A stretch of 64,000 nt of DNA from Macrosoma leucophasiata (GCA_036365455.1 JAWQUS010000002.1:5022001-5086000), one strand, 5' to 3'; counted from the first letter of the stretch, positions 46,041 to 57,659 are shown. Notes: generated by a model from the sequence alone, not told the origin. A program made the numbers and translations.

Positions 46041-47021
46041 ATGTGAACTTACTTAATCCTTTCATTATCGTAAAGCTAAAATAACTGGTAACTAGCGGGT
46101 AACTTTGCGCGTCAACTACAATCTCAAATGTTATTAATGCGTTGAAAACATGTACACACACGTGCGAATTACAAAGGGGGTGGGGAACCCTTAAATCCGA
46201 TTCCAAACGATTTTATAACCCAGATCAATCTACTGATGCCACCAACTACAGACGTAGCCCATAGCGCCAGTAAGGACGATTTCAGACCAGCGATTTATAA
46301 GTCGCGCGGATTAAATTTTTTAATCCGCGCGAAATTAAATTTTCACACACACCTTGTACTTCACCCTTATAGATTCATGTAATCGATGTTTCTTCGTCAA
46401 AAAACGGTTTCGTACGTACACCCTGGAAGAAACCTGTGTTTCTAACTTACTGTACGACTCCAGTTTTTAGCAGCGCGAATAGTATACGCGCAGAAAAAAA
46501 AACGCAAACCTGAATCCACTCTTGTGTCACTCTCTTCTAGCTAATTCGTCGAGCTTTGAACGTCTATAAATATACTCCGTCCTTGGTGGGTGGAATAAAG
46601 ACATTGTTTTGATATTGATTTTCTTTACCGGCCTAATGTAGGTAGGTACTTGCGATGATTTCGGTGCGGGGGGAAATATTACTTACGATTAGGGTTACCA
46701 TGCGTTTGGAAAAAATATTTGACCAAATATTTGAAGCATAAATCTTATCCTGGATTCAAAAAAATAAAAGTTTTTAAGGTATTCAAGTAAAAATATTATA
46801 ATCTAAGTTATCTATTATAATATTATCAAATGGTAGTTTGTTTCTTATATTCCCTACGTTGGATAGGTATAAAACTGAATGAATGCATTCATTTTACCTC
46901 TGTGGTGTGTTTGTAAAACCACTTACGACGCAAGTTATACCCAGTGTGGTACTGTGACTGACTATAGACGTAATTTATTAATTTTAGTGCTTTAGGCTCG
47001 GTAGGTGAGAAAAGAGGAAAG

Positions 47022-47175
47022 ATATCTGGTGCTCCGCTCTGCCTACACCATAAGAGACTTGGCGTGAAGATATATATTTATTACGTGACATAAGACGGAC
47101 ATTATGTATGTATGTATCTTCACGCCAGGTCCCTAACGGAGTAGGCAGATAGTGTAGAGCGCCAGATATACAGAC
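47022..47175. repeat. Two facing copies of a LINE 3' end
   Basis: 47022-47085 (plus) and 47098-47175 (minus) both carry the 'gcctac...ggcgtgaagata' end that also closes the element at 47205-47665. The two lie tail to tail about 12 bp apart. Confidence 0.55.
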
Positions 47176-47204
47176 ATTATGCTTATTCATATTTTTTAAG
47201 TTCG

Positions 47205-47668
47205 AAGCGAGAGCTGGGTATGCAGGAAAGAGCATGAAAGTAAGTTGAACGCGGTCGAGATGAGATCTTTGCGCAAGATCTGCGGTGTATCACTCACCGA
47301 TCGCGTTCGTAATGAAGATGTAAGAAAGAGACTTTGTGTGAATGATAGTATCGGTGTAAAAATGAAAAAAGGCATGCTCCGATGGTTCGGGCATATTGAA
47401 AGAATGTCGAATGAGCGAATGACTAAACAGATATACAATGCGAATGTGGATGGTTGCAGAGGCCCAGGAAGACCAAGGCTGACCTACCATGACCAAATAG
47501 GTCGAGTTCTGACTGATGGTGGTGTCAAAAGTCTTAGGAATCGGCGTGCATGTATGAAGAGAATGATGAAGGTAGACGAGGCACGAGAGGTTTGTCAGAA
47601 CCGGGATGTCTGGCGCTCTACACTCTCTGCCTACCCCGTTAGGGACCTGGCGTGAAGATACATACATA
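47205..47668 (+). pseudogene. LINE reverse transcriptase, C-terminal remnant
   Basis: An open frame of about 150 codons encodes the post-catalytic region of a LINE polymerase: LNAVEMRSLRKICGVSLTDR, MLRWFGHIERM and GCRGPGRPRLTYHDQIGRVL, ending at TGA 47653-47655. A short 3' tail with 'gatacatacatacata' follows. This is a 5'-truncated, otherwise well-preserved copy. Confidence 0.75.
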
Positions 47669-48238
47669 CATATAAGTTCGGCAATTTCCCCGTATATTCT
47701 TTTTTCTCGCTCTTGTAACCCTACTCCCGGTGCGTGCAATTCGCCCACGTCACGCGGACCCATGTGGTTAAACGCGTGTTTGATACTTTTCTATAAATAG
47801 ACGATTATCCTATATTAAGAATGGCGACTAGGAACTAATATTCACTGCGGGTGTCTGGAATCTTCGATTGCTGATTCAATACGATCGTGGTTTTATTGTC
47901 ATTAAACATTTATCTCATTATTCGTTAATGTATATTAAATACGTTTTAGCTACGATGTGCTTTGTCTTCGTCAATTGCGGAAGATAGAAAAATATAAAAG
48001 AAAGATAAGCAACACTTTAGTTAAAATGTTTTTTTTTTATTATAATTATAGTGAATTTGCACTTTTAAAGTTACGTTATCAACGTTACGTTAAAAGGACA
48101 AACAAATATTTCTATAAAAGTCCTTTCAGGAATGAAATGAGGTAATGAAAGTTGAATCATGATACCTAGTTGAATAAATTAGTAAAATTCTGTAATCTCG
48201 AACATAACGAACATTACATTTACCTAGTTGAATGAAAT

Positions 48239-48477
48239 GTAGGCACCACCGCATTGCCTAATATACTTGTCGCTGAATGGTAGTGTTCCGCACTATCGTG
48301 TTCCGGTCAGATGGTAATGTACGGAGCTGTGATTTCCGTCACAGAGGCATAACACCTTAGGCCTCAGGAATGGTAAAGCATCTGCATTTCGACCTTGGTC
48401 TTTGTGTCTGACTGAGCATTACTTAACATCAATGTGAACTGCAAGCTTGTTTACCACTTCCATTACATAAAAAAAAA
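48239..48477 (+). repeat. Family A repeat (subfamily I), 5' end lost
   Basis: Starts 'taggcaccaccgcattgcct' and ends in a 10-base poly(A). Confidence 0.75.
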
Positions 48478-48673
48478 ACATCTTAACGTGTCTTGCGAAA
48501 TACAGAATGCTCGAGATAATTAACCACCAAAGAATTCCATCGGCAGATCATTGGAATGTTGCTTATCGTTGCGAGTTATGTAATTTAACGGTTACGTTAT
48601 CTGTATTGAGCACTAGCTTTTGCCTGCGTCTGGGTCCGCGTGGGCTTCGTAACAAAAATTACGGGCTTCGGAC

Positions 48674-48958
48674 TTTTTACTGGTGATAGAGCTCTAGTGA
48701 CGGAGCTCGCGGGCGTTACCTCTATCTACCAGCAAATGGTAGTGTTCAGCACTAATGTGTTCCGGTTAGATGGTAATGTATGGCCCCGTGATAACTATCA
48801 CAGAGACGTAACAACTTCTTAAGTCTCGGGGATGGCAACGCATCTGCATTTTGACCTCTTTTCGTTTTTGTGTAGACATCTATAGGCTGCAGTCATCGCT
48901 TAACATCAATGTGAGCTGCATGCTTGTTTCTCCAACTCCGTTTCATAAAAGAAAAAAA
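48674..48958 (+). repeat. Family A repeat, full-length (subfamily II)
   Basis: 'ttactggtgatagagctcta' at the start, then 'ggttagatggtaatgtatgg' and 'taactatcacagagacgtaa'. A good reference for subfamily II. Confidence 0.78.
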
Positions 48959-48978
48959 CTTCCATACAAACTTATAAA

Positions 48979-49135
48979 GTAATAACTGTCACTGAAACGT
49001 AACTACTGAAGGTCTCAGAGGTGGCAACGCATCTGCATTTTGACCTCTTGTTTTTGTGTAGACGTCTATAGGCTGCAGTTTTATCACTTGTGAGCTCCAT
49101 GCTTGTTTGCCATATGTCGTTCATATGAAAAAACG
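48979..49135 (+). repeat. Family A repeat, 3' half (subfamily II)
   Basis: Starts 'taataactgtcactgaaacg'. It lies directly downstream of another subfamily II copy, giving a partial tandem. Confidence 0.65.
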
Positions 49136-49738
49136 TTCATACTCTTTTAGAACCCTTTAGGGGTTGATTAAGAGAAAAGTAGACCACGGCCTTCCCAGGC
49201 TTCCTTTTTCAAATTTAAATAAAATCTGTTCAGCCTTTTTGATATGGTATCGGAACAGACCAACCAAACACATTTTCGCATTCCTAAAATTTATGTTTAT
49301 AGTAAGGATTAACTTTTTTTAATATAACAGAGTTGCTGGAATAAAAGTATTAGCCAAAATAAATGAACGTTAGCATCGTATTGTACATTTATTAATTTAC
49401 AAACAATAGGTACATCGTGATTAATTCAATATATCTTAATGCATGACATTCTGCTATTTATACAGTAGAATAAATTAAGTCTTATAGCCCCCACTGACGA
49501 TCAGTTAAACTGATCAGTCGGACTGACGTAAAACTAAAATTTGATCGTCAATGGCGAATCATAAATCCACAGTTTTAACTGAAGACGCGCCCGGAGTTTT
49601 TCCGTACATTTCATAAACCAACCAGTGTTGCCAACTTAGTGGATTTTCCACTAAAGTTGGTGGTTTCAATCGCCCATTTGGCCCATTTAGGTCGGCTAAT
49701 AATATTACGCGTCAAATATTTTATTAGCTGAAAAAAAC

Positions 49739-49900
49739 TTTTTTATGATATGAAGTGGAAAACAAGCATACAGTTTACATTGACGGTACGTAAGCCTGTA
49801 GCCTATAAACAACAACACGAAACCAGGGATTTAAATGTAGATGCGTTGCCACTCCTGGGGTCTAAGGTATTATGACTCTGTGCCGGAAATTATGGTGTCG
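49739..49900 (-). repeat. Family A repeat, diverged 3' half
   Basis: 'ttttatgatatgaagtgg' at the left and 'actctgtgccggaaatta' at the right. Confidence 0.55.
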
Positions 49901-50231
49901 CACAACACGTATCAGTCAATATCCGTTCGTACTAATAAATAGCTTCATTTGGTTGAGCGTTATATAATGGGTAGTTGATTACGGTCGAATGGACCATGGA
50001 CAGGACATGGAAGTGTCCATGGTCCATTTGAAAGCTATCAAAAAACGTCTACGTCCCAAAGGACCGTAGGGACGCGATTTTTGTACCTACTTATTGTACT
50101 TTCAAAAATAATCTGAATACGACGGTCTAACAAAACAAAATAATATATTTTATATCACATTATACTAATATATTACAAGAGAACTATTAAATACCAGTAA
50201 TATATATAACTATTTATTATATACATAAAAA

Positions 50232-50495
50232 ACGTAACGTAACTTCACGCCTGTAATCCCCATAGGGGTAGGCAGAGGTAAATGCAAACACCCACGATTC
50301 GCCGGTTACGTTTTTGGCCCATCAACAGGTGGCGAGACTGTTGCCCTCTCTGGGCATATTATCAAAATCCGGGGTACTGGGAAACTTCCAGAAAATGTAA
50401 AAATCTCAATAGAACCAGAGATAAAGGATTTTAAACCATTATATCTGATAGCCCCGACCCGGGAATCGAACCCAGAACCTCCAGCGTAGTAGTAG
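50232..50495 (-). mobile_element. tRNA-derived SINE, family B
   Basis: Complement of the full family: 3' end 'cttcacgcctgtaatcccca' at the left, B box at 50462-50474, 'ctccagcgtagtagtagtgg' at the right. The A box is trimmed. Confidence 0.72.
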
Positions 50496-50550
50496 TGGAA
50501 ATATTATATACATAATAAATAGTTTTGTATATTTATATAATACATAACTA

Positions 50551-51809
50551 ATAGGTTGGGGAAAAAGTATTTTCGCATTACAGTATGTATGAACTTGTTA
50601 TAAAATCTCTTTGGTTGTAGTATTTGTATCTGGCTGGTTTTGGTATCATTGAAAGTTAAAATTTTAAAGAACATAATTCCAAATTCAAATTAGGCAAATG
50701 TGTGATTTTCATTTGTTTTTCGTACTATCAAGATGAGTGAATCTAATGAAGAAATTCGATACATTTTAAAATTTTACTACAAAAAAAGTAAAAATGCAAC
50801 GCAAGCCGCGAAAAAAATTTGCGATGTTTATGAACCTAGTGCAGTGTCTGTGAGAGTAGCACAAATTTGGTTTAAGCGTTTTCAATCCGGAAATTTTGAT
50901 GTCAAAGATGCACCTCGCTCTGGTCGCCCTACTACGGATAAAATGGATGCCATTTTTGAAAAAGTGGAGCAAGATCGACATATCAGTAGTTACGACGTAG
51001 CTGAATAACTGAGAATTGATCACAAAACAGTTTTGGCGCATTTGAAAAAAGCTGGGTACAAAAAAAATCTCGATATTTGGGTACCTCACGAGCTCACTGA
51101 AAGAAACCTAATGAACCGTGTACTCATTTGTGATTCTTTATTACGACGTAATGAAACCGAATCAGTTTTGAAGAAGCTGATAACTGGTGATGAAAAGTGG
51201 ATCACGTACGACAAGAACGTGCGAAAAAAGTCGTGGTCAAAGGCCGGTCAGGCTTCACAGACTGTGGCGAAACCCGGGTTAACTCGCAACAAGGTGATGT
51301 TGTGTGTGTGGTGGGATTGGAAGGGCATTATTCATTATGAGCTATTACCACCAGGCAGGACTATCGATTTTGAACTCTACTGCGAACAACTGATGAGATT
51401 AAAGCAAGAAGTTGAAAGAAAGCGACCGGAATTGATCAACAGAAGGGGTGTGGTGTTTCATCATGATAACGCTAGACCTCTGGCTGGGAGGTGTTAATGC
51501 ATCCGCCGTATAGTCCTGACCTTGCACCTTCAGATTTCCACCTGTTTCGGTCTCTTCAGAATTCTTTATGCAATGTTAGGTTAACATCACGAGAGGACTG
51601 CCAAATCCACTTGTATTATTTTGATTGCGGTATTTTGATGAGAAGTCCCAAAATTTTTATAGCAATAGGATCATGTCCCTACCTACAAGATGGCAAAAGG
51701 TTATCGAACAAAATGGTACATACATACTTTAGTTAAATTTAAATAAACTATATTAAACAATGTTTTGTATTATCTTAAAAAATGCGAAGAAACTTTTTCC
51801 CCAACCTAA
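50551..51809 (+). mobile_element. mariner transposon, inactivated copy 2
   Basis: Ends ATAGGTTGGGGAAAAAG and CTTTTTCCCCAACCTAA, with TA duplications at 50549-50550 and 51810-51811. Same family as 11712-12968, opposite orientation. Confidence 0.93.
50733..51735 (+). pseudogene. mariner transposase pseudogene (copy 2)
   Basis: ATG at 50733 in a good context. The frame is open for 91 codons ([18 protein letters not shown] at the start), then meets one TAA at 51006, where copy 1 has GAA. It reopens with the DNA-binding linker, [24 protein letters not shown] and FHHDNARP. About 38 nt present in copy 1 are deleted near 51482, shifting the frame before [12 protein letters not shown]. The C-terminus has further frameshifts. 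Fewer lesions than copy 1, but still inactive. Confidence 0.92.
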
Positions 51810-52027
51810 TATAATTCTATGATTGCATATTATTATTATGATATTAATAAGATGTTTTTTATCTACTTATATTTTATTTACTTTGGTATTAATCTATTTA
51901 TTTGTACCTACTAGTATGTATTACATTTATCGTTTTATTAAGTATGTTATTTTAATGGCTTATTAAATTATCGGTTTTATATCCGTATGTATGTACCTTG
52001 TATAAGTATTAGTACAATTATACTTTA

Positions 52028-52387
52028 CTAGCGGCCCGCCCCGGCTTCGCGCGGTGCAATGTTGCCTACCCTCTCCTATTCGTCTTAGCGTGATGATTAT
52101 ACATAGATATAGCCTAAAGTCTTCCTCGATATCTTTTATAGTTTAGGCAGCGTACGCAAAATAAGTAACTTTTCTGGTTGATTTTTTACACCTTGTGTCT
52201 GAAAAACCCAAATATCTTACGGAACCCTATTTTTTCTAAAATAAAATATAGTCTATGTTACCCGTGGATAACGTAGCTTTCGAATAGTGAAAGAATTTTT
52301 AAAATCGGACCATTAGTTTTTGAGCCTATTCAAAACAAATAAACAAACAAACAAAAAAAGATTACCTCTTTATAATATTAGTTTAGA
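52028..52387 (-). mobile_element. Lep1-like non-autonomous Helitron, long form
   Basis: Minus strand: TCTAAACTAATATTATAAAG at the start, (gttt)n, and an end 'cgcgaagccggggcgggccg' plus CTAG (52028-52031). About 360 bp against 200 bp for the other copies, owing to extra internal sequence. Confidence 0.7.
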
Positions 52388-52397
52388 TTATAAATTT

Positions 52398-52636
52398 GAT
52401 ATCCGTGGTTCACTTACTAAGGGTCCTGTTGAAAACCAGCGTCAGGTACCTTGTATATGAAGGTACCTGACATTTGCTGAACAGGACACCTTTTTGGCAG
52501 CCGTGAGACACATATTACATGTATAGGTATGTATTAATTTTTAGAAAATGTGTTGTCTTTTCTCTGTTACCTGTTACGTTTTATGTCTGTTTTATGTGTC
52601 TCGCTGTATGTCAAATAAATGTTTCTTATTATTGTT
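52398..52636 (+). mobile_element. LINE 3' tail
   Basis: Uninterrupted copy of the tail seen at 33020-33630 (minus). It has a perfect 12-bp hairpin at 52441-52472 and ends 'caaataaatgtttcttatta'. No coding part is attached. Confidence 0.65.
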
Positions 52637-52913
52637 TTTGTACAATATTGACATAATTATAAATTATATTGATTCTGATTCCGAATCAAATATTTTTACT
52701 TTAAACAAATTAGCACACCATAATTAATTTACAAGGATTTCCAAAAACCCGGCCCTCTATTAGAGACAATTACCTTAAATTTAGCATCAGTTCAATTTGA
52801 CATTAGCTTCAGTTCGTGAATGGGGAAATCTAGTTGGCGTAAATCGTTTGGAGTGACGCTACAGTTTTATGACAAAAGTTTTACGAAAAATTGACCGTCA
52901 ATGTGGGCTATTA

Positions 52914-53142
52914 GGGCGATATTCACAAATTGTACTAAATCTTTAGTTTGATGTAAAGCCGCAATTTCTGTCCTTATTTCGTTTTAAAGACGTATCATAT
53001 CTCATATTTATTTTGAAAATCACATCTTTAATAAGTAAAGAACAAGTAAAATTAGAATTCGGCACGTCTACAAAACAAAATAAAGATTGAAAGTTCTCAC
53101 TCTTAAGTCAAAGTAAAATCATGCGGTCTGTGAATCTCGCCC
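52914..53142 (+). mobile_element. PIF/Harbinger-like MITE, second copy
   Basis: Ends GGGCGATATTCACA and TGTGAATCTCGCCC, with TTA duplications at 52911-52913 and 53143-53145. Same family as 21209-21408. Confidence 0.75.
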
Positions 53143-53194
53143 TTATTCCTATCATAACCTTACTTCCATTTTACAGACTTGTCATCGAATCACG

Positions 53195-53930
53195 ATACCG
53201 TGCCATGAAATGAAATATCGATATGGAATCGAACTTGTAAACGAGCGTCTCGATGTTGCGTCTCACTATTATAGCAATAAATGCGAACAAGGGTTGTCAC
53301 GCGACGCACGCGATTCTTATTCGCTCTTGAACCGTGGCGTATTGCGGCAATTACCACCGGGATAAGACTTGCGATAAACAACTGCGAAAGACACCTGTTC
53401 TAGTTATGATAATCAAAGGGGTAGGCAGAGATAATAACGTGCAAGAAAAATCGACGAAGCTAGTCTATGACTTTCATTGAGCACATTAACAGCCTCCAAG
53501 GGTGCAACTGATAATTGTAATGTTATAAGCAAAGATCACTAGCTCCCTAACCCTGGGGTCAACGCCGGGAAATCGTGCTAATAGTAGCCTGCTAACACAC
53601 AGGCCGTTTACGTTGTAGGTACATAATCGATATTGGTATTGAAGAGAATCATTCATTTGTCATAATGATATCCGTACCCTAGAATTGAACTTGTAAACTA
53701 ATGTCTCGATGTTGCGTCTCACTATATAACAGTAAATGAGAATCAGGGGTGTCACGCGACGCACGCGAACCGTTTTCAGTCGTCAACCGTGCCGTATTGC
53801 GGCAATTACCACGGGACAAGTCGGACGCCGAATCTGCCGCCTATTCTTCTCTCCGATAAATAAAAATTGCTGTCCCAGTAAGTGCTTTGTAAAAGCCCAA
53901 GAGGTAGGCAGAGCTAACGTTGGATTGGGG
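53195..53930 (+). repeat. Direct duplication, two copies ~465 bp apart
   Basis: 53215-53450 and 53680-53915 share 'gtctcgatgttgcgtctcac', 'gtcacgcgacgcacgcga' and 'cgtattgcggcaattaccac' in order, with moderate divergence. No coding signal. The sequence is not recognised. Confidence 0.75.
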
Positions 53931-54245
53931 ACCATAACATCGCTCCGTAACCTTAGGTACCTAAGCTAATCAAAAATTAAAGTTTCAGATACATTTACTT
54001 ACGTATGCGTGAAATGCGTTTAAAATTTGATTGACTCAAAAATAACGGAGTAAACTAATATTTTAATTGCAAATAAATGAGAATCTAGTAATAGAGCTCT
54101 TCAATCATTCCTTTAAATCTAATTTCCGTAACCAAAACTGTCTTAAACTAACGATAGGTACAAAATTGACAGCAATAACGATTTCGACAGGTGATCGAGC
54201 CCCCTAATCCGAAATGTCATACCTGTAACATCCCTAAGCGGGATA

Positions 54246-54528
54246 TCACTGGTGGTAGAGGTCTAGTGACGGAGCTCGCGGGCGTAGTCACCACCGCATT
54301 ACCTCTATCTGCCGCCAAGTGATAGTGTTCAGCACTATCGTGTTCCGATTAGAAGGTAATGTATGGCCCCGTAATAACCATCACAGAGACATAACAACTT
54401 AGGTCTCAGGGGTGGAAACTCATCTGCATTTTGACCTCTGGTTTTCGTGTAGAAGTCTACAGGCTGCAGTCATCACTTAAATCAATGTGAGCTGCATGCT
54501 TGTTTGCCACTTCCATTACATAAAAAAA
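54246..54528 (+). repeat. Family A repeat, full-length (subfamily II)
   Basis: 'actggtggtagaggtctagt' to the poly(A). It has the subfamily II pair 'ggccccgtaataaccatcac' and 'ggttttcgtgtagaagtcta'. Confidence 0.78.
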
Positions 54529-55002
54529 ATGGTTTTGCTGACAGCACCAACTGAAGAATTCTCCACTAACAGGCGGCGGGGTCGTCACGTCCCCACGCCT
54601 AGCGACCTTAAGTTTCGTCTAATAATGAGTCGCGTGTTAATTATACATAATCAAGTACCTCCGGAGTCCCCGTAACTTGGGAACAGCGCATGCAAATGTC
54701 CGATACAAATGTGACATTGAAGTTGCGGAAGTCGCTAATTATTCATATACAATTAAACTGCGCACATTGTTAACATTGTAATTTATCAGTACGTTTTTAT
54801 AGCAATCACGAATTTTTTCCCGATTGTCTCTTTCTTTTAAAAGAGGCGATGGCTTTTTTTTTTTAAAGAGAAAAATTGAGATGCTTATCTCTCAAGCAGA
54901 AGAGATTTCAATCCCTAAACCATTACTCTGCAAAAATGTTTTTTAAGAATATGTTGGTATAAAAATAGTTATCGTCTCTTCGGCATCGTGTTCCAAGCAA
55001 AA

Positions 55003-55690
55003 GTATCTGCCGCCAAATGGTAGTGTTCAGCAGTTCAGCACTATCGTGTTCCAGTTAGATTGTAATGTAATAACTTGAGTTGCCACGAATATTGATTTGG
55101 CCGAATAACCGAATAACGAATATTCGGCGGCCGAATATTTGATCGCAGACGTGTGCATAAATAATCAGCAAAACGAGGAAGATAGTTAAAGAAAAAAGTT
55201 CAAATGAAATTTATTTTTATTTGAAAACTGCTCGCCTAAATCGCACGGCAGACCTATAGAAATGGTAGTCAGAATTCGCAAAATCTTTCCCAGTCCTGAC
55301 GAAATTCGCTAAGATCTAATTATTATCTCCTGATAGTAGTGTGTGAAAGACTTTTAAGAAGCGGGTATTATTTATGCAGAAAAGCACAATCGTTTACTGT
55401 TAACAAATGCCGAAAAAAATGTTTTTATTTATCATCACTTACCATTTGTAAATTTTAAGTATTATTATAGTCATTGGTGATTCAAATATATATATCGCAT
55501 TCTTGAATAATTTGTGGTATTCGATTTCCATGATTTATTATTCTGTATTCGGCCGAATAGTGCCCAGTATTCGGCCGAATACCGAATATTTAAGAAAGTG
55601 GCCGAATACCTAATAGTAATAACTATCACGGAGATATAATACCTAAGGCCTCAGGGGTTATAATGCATCTGAATTTTTACCTTGCACTGC
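55003..55690 (+). repeat. Family A repeat (subfamily II) split by a hAT-type element
   Basis: Left part 55003-55074, right part 55616-55690. Joined at the gtaataac duplication they give continuous family A sequence. Confidence 0.75.
55075..55615. mobile_element. hAT-type non-autonomous element inside family A
   Basis: 541 bp with perfect 8-bp duplications gtaataac (55067-55074 and 55616-55623). Subterminal CCGAATA/TATTCGG clusters as in 41199-41929, although the outermost ends are weakly matched. Confidence 0.8.
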
Positions 55691-56040
55691 TACGAGTATT
55701 TGGAAAATTGCAGCCTCCCCCACCTCCGAATATTGTTCTTCGATTTTTTTAAATGATTCTGTATGATTCGCTTATAAAAGCAATGAAATAATATTTACCT
55801 TACCTCTGAAGTAGATGCGTGAAGTGTCATTCCTTCCATACTACTGACAGACATGATGGTGTCGCGCCTATACGTTTTATCTCAACATTTGTAATGCCCA
55901 ATGCACTTGCAAAGGTTACGCACCGCAATCATACACCTGATGTATGACCGCGATGTGATTTAGGCGCCGAACGAATAGATCTGCACCTTGTCTGTGATCG
56001 TTTAAACCGCTGCAATTCAGGTTAATGATCTAACAACGTA

Positions 56041-56135
56041 AATGTAACTTCACGCCTGAATTTCCTGAAGGAGTAGGCAGAAGTAAATGCATGCTAACAC
56101 CCACAATTCCACAGAGGTACGTTTTGTCCCTGACA
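56041..56135 (-). repeat. SINE family B, 3' fragment
   Basis: 'taacttcacgcctgaatttc' and 'ggagtaggcagaagtaaatg' match the family B 3' end. Confidence 0.55.
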
Positions 56136-56348
56136 ACTTTAAGTATGCTAGAAAATACGCTGGTGCAACACATTTCGCAGTAACTGCTTAAGTAAATTTT
56201 ACTGTTATTGACAAATTAAACAAAAACCATAACTTGAACAAATGTTTTGGTGCAACCGAACTTTAATGTGTAAGCTTTTTAGACGACTTCTTGTATTAGA
56301 ATTAGTTAGTAACACAAAACTGCGATGCGATGCGACGCCGCAGGCGAT

Positions 56349-56617
56349 CATAAAGCAACACCGGAGGGGAGCCAGATAGCCATATGCAGGCTTGCCCCTA
56401 TGTCAAAGTACAAGCACAAATGGGCCCTGTCGCATAGATGTTTAAATGTGTGCGTGAAATTGTTTCTGTATTTTGTTAAAGTCAAGGTGTGAGTTTCGTA
56501 GTAATAGACGATTTTTGTAGATTTTTCCCCCGCAAAAAAATACAGACTGTTTTGCATCGGTAATAAACGCTTTGGCTACTCTAGTCTACTAGTCTCTACT
56601 ACTAGTGTTGCTCTATG
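56349..56617 (-). mobile_element. TIR MITE, CATAGAGCAACAC family, copy 2
   Basis: Ends CATAAAGCAACACCGG and CTAGTGTTGCTCTATG. Perfect 8-bp duplications caggcgat at 56341-56348 and 56618-56625. The interior is inverted relative to the other two copies. Confidence 0.82.
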
Positions 56618-57464
56618 CAGGCGATGTATTCGTGCGAGCAGATATTTGCGATGCGATGGGAATTCGCAGTTATGTGTAGGAGCCCTTAACCAGTAGTTTA
56701 TAAGTTTACCAACAATTAAAAGTCCCCAAATATTACACAAATCACATGTCTCCTATAATTTCAACGGTAGCTAGATATACTAGCCCGATTGTGTAGCAAA
56801 CTGGCGACTTTAATCAATTCTAATTAAAACCGAAACATTCATCTCATCGGCTTTCATTAGTCGACCCCCTTCTACCTGCGCCTGTACCTGAATAGCGTTA
56901 TTTACTCACAACTTTGCAGACGGTACCCTGCGTCTGTGATTACTGGATTGTATGTTGCGGATTGTGTTCCAGCATGCACAAGACGTGGGTTTTGTTGACG
57001 ACGAATCTCGCCTCGTTTTAGTGGTTTGATATTAACTTTTGGTAATGAAACTGCAATGAAACTTTTTTCACTAAACTGGCAATTAATGTCATTTTGATTG
57101 ACTCGGTGGTAAGAATACTGACAACATGAAGACATTTGTACCTATATAAATTCGCGCGGTAGATGCGTTGCTACTACTAATATAATTTCGCATAAATATG
57201 CGCATAACGACCAATTTAACACAATAAACTATCACTTAGTGCTAAGATGCCAAATATCCCTAATTGTAAGATTGTTAGGGCCACTTACGAAGATAGGTGT
57301 CTCTGAACTCTGAAGCGATGGTATAAGGAAGAAATCGGCTGCTTTATTTTGTTAGTGGACTCCCTAAAGTCAGGCGTTGATGGTGAAAACGGCCATAACG
57401 TTTCTAACATCTTTGTACGTACCTAATGAGTATTATATTTTCAGTGGTGGTAGAACTCCTGTGA

Positions 57465-57560
57465 CATTTATCCAAACGGATACGAAATGTTTTATTTCTC
57501 TGACGCATCTTTAAGAGAAATCTTGAAAAATTCGCTCGTAACTCCTGTGACGGAACTCGC
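57465..57560 (+). repeat. Dispersed repeat G
   Basis: 'atacgaaatgttttatttct' and 'aagagaaatcttgaaaaatt' recur at 61365-61550; a weaker match is at 62030-62165. Class unknown. Confidence 0.5.
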
Positions 57561-57659
57561 GTAATTACCAACCGATTACTAGAGCGAAAGTTGTACCACC
57601 CCTAATTGCTTACGCATAAGCCCTCCGCAACACCCTAAGCCGAGGTTCGGACCCACAGG

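Noticed and set aside
49487..52912. A large TIR element bounded by 'agcccccactgacgatcag' and 'gaccgtcaatgtgggct'
   Set aside because: The two ends match only loosely and no target duplication was seen. They may be two separate MITE pieces.
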